64,000 nt of DNA from Pomacea canaliculata (Eukaryota; Mollusca; Gastropoda; Architaenioglossa; Ampullariidae), in NCBI RefSeq assembly GCF_003073045.1, contig NC_037598.1, positions 6,958,342 to 7,022,341 on the forward strand. The letters run 5' to 3'. The first letter of the stretch is position 1. Each line of letters begins with the position of its first letter. Shown here one piece after another: positions 59,470 through 64,000 of the stretch. The notes under the pieces were generated by a model. The model saw only the letters and a program-made list of their open reading frames with translations. It was not told where the DNA came from and made no database searches. The position numbers and the translations under genes were made by a program.

Positions 59470-62400
59470 ATGGAAGAAAACGAGATAAAAAATTTGCAAG
59501 TGCAATGTTTATCTGATGCGGCGGGACTTCAGCGCGCATGCCAAGCTGCGAATGTGCGGTTTTCGAGTGAGACAAATAAGTTCCTTGTGTATGAAACGCT
59601 ACAGAAGCTAGGACCATCTGCTGCTCAGAGGCTTGTCAGTAAACGTAAGTGTTTATAAAGCTTACTTGTTAGTTTGGACAAAAGGGAATCTCGGAAAATA
59701 TTTTGTTGGAATTTAATTTAATGATCAGTGTACAGTACTTATATTGGAACGAGCCACATAAGAAAAACCTTTTAAAACATCTAAAGACATCAGCGATAAG
59801 AAAACGCATTTTTTAGTTTCACCACACTGCTTCATCTGTCAGTGTGGTGTTTCGTCTTACGATCATGTCAAACGGTGTACAAATTCTCATACTTAGAGGA
59901 CCTCTTCAGGTCAGACTGAATGCTATTATGCATCGATAAATAAAAACAAGCGTTTAACGTTTCTGTTTTCGTATATGTGCTTTAACTGATAGCTGACACA
60001 TCTAAACATAACAGTTAGAGTGTGAAGTGACATTAAAATGAGAAAAACTTGCAGAAATGTAGTCTTTTGAAGGGAAGAAACATCATCAAAGAGTATGACA
60101 GCGAAAAAATATCCAGTGCACAAATGCAATATACCTTTACCATCAGTGCTTATGATGCAAATAAGATGATGTCATAGAAGCTATCCAAAATTAGAGTTAA
60201 CATTTGGAGATATTACCTTTTTAGTGATAGTTATTATAAGGATATTGACAGTAATATGATGAAAGAAGTACCATGGCATCACCTGACTTTTATAACGCAG
60301 TCTCTGCTTCACCATTTCAGTTGGTTTAAGGTGTAAGGTATTTTAAGGCTGTTGTATGTTTTTGTCAATACCAAAGAAGAAAAATAAAATTACCATGAGT
60401 CTGAGGCTTGCAATAGTCATCAATTGTAGTTGTGAATCAGGAAGAAACATTATCCTATATGTTGCAGTTGTGGATGATGGCTTTATCAAATGGGAGGAGG
60501 ATGAGACATTTGAAGTGGAATTTATACTTGACCATGCTGATGAAGATGTAAGTTACGATCCTTCAATTGATTAATCTTTGTGCTGTGTGCAGTCAATCAT
60601 TTAATGCTTGTAAGTGATTGCCTAAAGGGGTGTCTTAATTGAGCAGTCTTTCCGTCTGAACCTGGTTAGGCTATTCCATTTCTTAATTTTCCCAGACCTG
60701 TAGCTTATGCATGAGAGATAGTAGCTTCTACATGGACTATGATGCTGCAGATGAATTTGTACAGTATAACTATTAGTCCTAAAGAAAAGGAAAGAGCAGA
60801 GAAAAGCATCACTTATCAATATCTTATATAGACACAAGCATGGGGAGGTGAGCGTGGGCTTTCCATGTGCTTATTTAGAGCTTTCTTTACTACTACATTT
60901 ATCTATAATAAACGTGTAATATTTATGTTACTTTGACATATTTTGCAGTACTTTAATTTTTGTTAAAGTTTTCACATACTAAAGCTTTGTCGCTGTCACA
61001 TTTTCACACTGTGGTAGTCCTAGTACTGTTTAACATATTTCCCTTTTGACTCAAGAGTTTAGCCAATCAGCTGCATGGATCATAGCAAATTGTGAGGATT
61101 TTTTTTCTTACTCTATTCCTACTTCACTACCTAAGTTTTAACAGTGCCTTTTCCTGGTTAAGTTTTATTATAGTCAGATTTTTCTGAATCAGGGAAGGAT
61201 TGCTCTATTAAGACATGGCTTATTATGAAAAAAAGTCTTTTGTTGTCAAGAAAAAGCCAGTTGACCTTCCTACATATATTATTTTTGACTGTCCCTTCAG
61301 CTCCCTGCACCAAAGATACATTGTTTGCATTCAAATATGTTTGCCATGTAATTCAGATGGCTAAGTAGAGAAATGTTAATGGCTATTACATTGAATCTCA
61401 TTGTTGAAATTAAGGACTAGATTAATACAAATTTCTTACTAAAACTAAAAAGTTTTATATTGTGCTTAATTGGTCAGCATGCTATTTTCTGAAACCTGTC
61501 ATAAAAGGTAAATTTCCATGAAAGAAATATAATTAATGTTGTCTTCATTCATTCACAGGGAGAAAGATATTACTTAATCAAGTGGAAAGGCTGGAGTGCC
61601 TTTCATAACAGCTGGGAGCCATCCAAAAACCTATGCTGTCCGTCATTGGTCAGTGAATATCTTGCATCTGTAAAGCAACATGGTTCAAAGTTGCCAGTTA
61701 AACGAAGTCTGCCAAAGATGAAAGAAAGTTATCAGCTCAGTAAACGGCGTAAAGTAGATGAGATTTTTCACAAGCTTTGGTGCTCACCCATGCCAGAGAA
61801 CATGTCTCCCCTTCAACTTCTGACATTGCACAACCTGCGCATTGGTGTAGAAAATGTAGACAAACCAGTTGTTCACAAGGGCTTAATTCCCAGCCATAAC
61901 AGAAATATGCGACCCAAGTTTTTGGCTACTACTCTCAACTATTCTAATGTGAAAAAAAAAGTATATAGACAAAAAAAGCTAGAGGTTCAAGCAGCACTGA
62001 AAGATTGGGAAGAGAAACTCAATGCCATTAACACAGACCCTGCTCCAATTGTTGTTGAGAATGATGCAGACTTAGAAGGACCACCAGACAACTTTGTCTA
62101 CATCAATGATTATCGTGCAGGAGAAGGTATTGAGATTCCTCAGGATCCTATCATTGGATGTGAATGCAAGAACTGCCTGGATGAACGGAAATCATGCTGT
62201 GCTGCTGCTTGTGGGTCAGAGTTTGCATACTATAAAAACAAACGTCTTCGTGTTCCTCAGGGCACCCCTGTTTACGAGTGCAATAAGCGATGCAAGTGTG
62301 GACCTGAATGTCCCAATCGTGTGGTTCAAAATGGGCGCAAGTTCAAGGTGTGCATTTTTCGCACATCTAATGCAAGAGGTTGGGGTGTTAAAACATTGCA

Positions 62401-63707
62401 GAGGATTAAAAAAGGCTCCTTTGTCATGGAATATGTTGGTGAGGTAAGGTCTAAGTTCTGAGATAAAAAAAATATGAATGGTAGAATACAGTGTGTCAAC
62501 AAAATTATACAATCATGTTTAATATCAAAATATTGCATCAGTGTGTAATTTACATTTCTCTTTCTAACAATGGTGATTTACACAGATGTTTACATGCACA
62601 CAGGCACAGTTGCTTAAAAGTGTTTTTAATTTGTGCTATTGCCTGGTGTATGTTTTTATTTTGTTCACTGTGCTATTACTATTTAAAATTTTGTTGTTAT
62701 TGTTGCAGGTGATAACAAATGAAGAAGCAGAGAGAAGAGGAAAGATTTATGATGCAGAGGGTCGCACATACTTGTTTGATCTTGACTACAATGATGGAGA
62801 CTGTCCCTTCACAGTAGATGCTGGATATTATGGGAATGTTTCCCACTTTGTAAACCATTCAGTAAGATGTGCAACATAAATAGGTTTTGAACTTATTAAG
62901 TCAGTTGTGAATGGGATGCTATGAAGACTTGAAGTGAATCAAGAAAATTGTATTAATATTTCTTTGTTTACAGAACAGCAATGTAGTCATTTTTATAAAG
63001 TTTAAATTTTTAAAAGATCCATAAAGTGCATACAGGTAAAAAAAGCAGTCCAATGTGCATAATCATTCTTTACTGTAGCAGGCATAAGTTTAAAAAAGAA
63101 AAAAAAATCAGACCTGGAGAACAGTTGTTTTTAAAAAAAGGTGCTGCACCCAAGAAGATCTGTGTCTAAACATCTCTTTCCTACAGACAGCTGATTTTTT
63201 AAAAATAAATTATTGCCAGGCATGGAATGTGTCATGATTAACTTAAAATAGGTTTAACACAGATAGTAAAGAGGAATCACAGAAAGTCTGCCTAACCCCG
63301 AAGAGATTTTGTTGACGATGGTGTGCATCCATTTATCATTGCTTTGGGTTAAGGTAGAACACTTCTAGCATATCTGTAATTTATGGAGAAGAAGTAAGAT
63401 TACATCTGATAGACTATTATTATCTAAGGCACAATATCCTAAAAGTAAAAGCTTTTTGTTGGACTTATAGGTTTAATCATGTATTGTTGCTTCATAGTTG
63501 TCATGGTTGGTAACTGTCATGCTGTGATTCATTGTGCGATGGTTGGACTATAATTGTTTATCCTTATGTGGCAACAGTGTGAGCCAAATCTGGTGGTTTA
63601 TGGAGTCTGGATCAACACTCTGGACCCACGATTACCTCGGATCTGTCTCTTTGCTGCTCGTGATATTAACAAAGGGGAAGAGCTGACTTTTGACTATATG
63701 ATGACAG
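59470..63707 (+). CDS. SUV39H2: SUV39H-type histone H3K9 methyltransferase, 3' end beyond the window
   Basis: Five coding exons are visible: 59470-59644, 60468-60547, 61559-62443, 62709-62861 and 63578-63707, all GT-AG in consistent phase, giving 474 codons before a phase-1 donor at 63,708. A chromodomain ([20 protein letters not shown] then KWKGW...SWEP) binds methylated H3K9. A long linker follows, then the pre-SET zinc cluster ([33 protein letters not shown]). The SET domain follows with [18 protein letters not shown], the catalytic NHS-CEPNL split between exons 4 and 5, and ELTFDY. The post-SET CxCxxxxC exon must lie past 64,000. The enzyme makes H3K9me3 in heterochromatin. Invertebrates usually have one gene for vertebrate SUV39H1 and SUV39H2; the H2 symbol follows the HSPA14 linkage. 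The start at 59,470 follows an in-frame GTG stretch, and ATG is preferred. Confidence 0.94.
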
Positions 63708-63841
63708 GTTTGCTATTTTATCACACAGTTTTTCTCAAAAGTATTTATTTATACTTTTCAGTGTTTAAAGGATAACCCAAGTTCAAAATTATGGATGAAT
63801 AGCAGTGTTTAGGTCATTACAAGATAATTTTGAGCATCTAG

Positions 63842-64000
63842 CAGGGCATAGCATTGTACGCCGTTCGGCGCATTTACGCCGACTTGACTTCTGACTTACG
63901 CCGATTTCGAAGTAGCGTACGCCGATCGCGCTCGCCTCGTCAGTAGCACATTTTGTACTCAAACGGTCTCCGGTTCCCAAACGGTCTCCGATTCTTGCAT
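63842..64000. mobile_element. Left end of a transposon-like GC-rich insert, cut by window edge
   Basis: At 63,842 the AT-rich SUV39H intron changes abruptly to CpG-rich sequence beginning CAGGGCATAGCATTGTACGC. It contains TACGCCG four times (near 63,857, 63,877, 63,898 and 63,918) and an ACGGTCTCCG-type duplication at 63,963-63,990. The CAGGG start suits a hAT-like terminal inverted repeat. The other end is outside the window. Confidence 0.4.

Noticed and set aside
1..64000. CRISPR array, operon, ribosome binding site or prophage
   Set aside because: The spliced eukaryotic genes and animal transposons rule out a prokaryotic reading, and no regularly spaced identical repeats were seen.

Overview
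The window is animal nuclear DNA, most likely from a lophotrochozoan and probably a gastropod mollusc. Genes are split by many GT-AG introns, the background is AT-rich, and retrotransposon relics, SINE-like pieces and cut-and-paste elements are scattered through it. The organism is inferred from gene structure and repeat style; no species-specific marker was seen.

Region 1 (about 1-29,380) holds no gene I can support. It contains two decayed LINE reverse-transcriptase relics (1-700 and 26,140-26,400), SINE-like fragments, microsatellites, several old tandem repeats, and a few GC-rich promoter-like patches (about 5.2, 13.3-13.7, 17.9 and 25 kb).

Region 2 (29.4-50.4 kb) is a compact gene block. 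MANF/CDNF (minus, four coding exons, 189 aa) lies head-to-head with HSPA14 (plus, 14 coding exons, 515 aa); their start codons are 348 bp apart. HSPA14 converges on an unrecognised 199-aa single-pass membrane protein gene (minus, three exons). The last large HSPA14 intron (40,373-47,458) is packed with transposons: a 195-bp hAT MITE with a perfect 8-bp target duplication, a Tigger/pogo deletion derivative, and a 4.6-kb Ty3/gypsy retrotransposon with apparently identical 181-bp LTRs and one frameshift in reverse transcriptase.

Region 3 (50.4-64 kb) contains DNAJB9/ERdj4 (minus, two exons, 228 aa) and the first five coding exons of a SUV39H histone H3K9 methyltransferase (plus). The latter runs off the right edge before its post-SET exon. 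A 538-bp terminal-inverted-repeat element lies downstream of DNAJB9, and another TE end begins inside the last visible SUV39H intron.

The genes share themes. MANF and DNAJB9 are ER-lumen proteostasis factors that are unfolded-protein-response targets in other animals, and both have ACGTG-type motifs near their starts here. HSPA14 is a ribosome-associated Hsp70-like chaperone. The order CDNF/MANF-HSPA14-SUV39H matches, from memory, human 10p13 (CDNF-HSPA14-SUV39H2), which suggests a very old conserved gene block.
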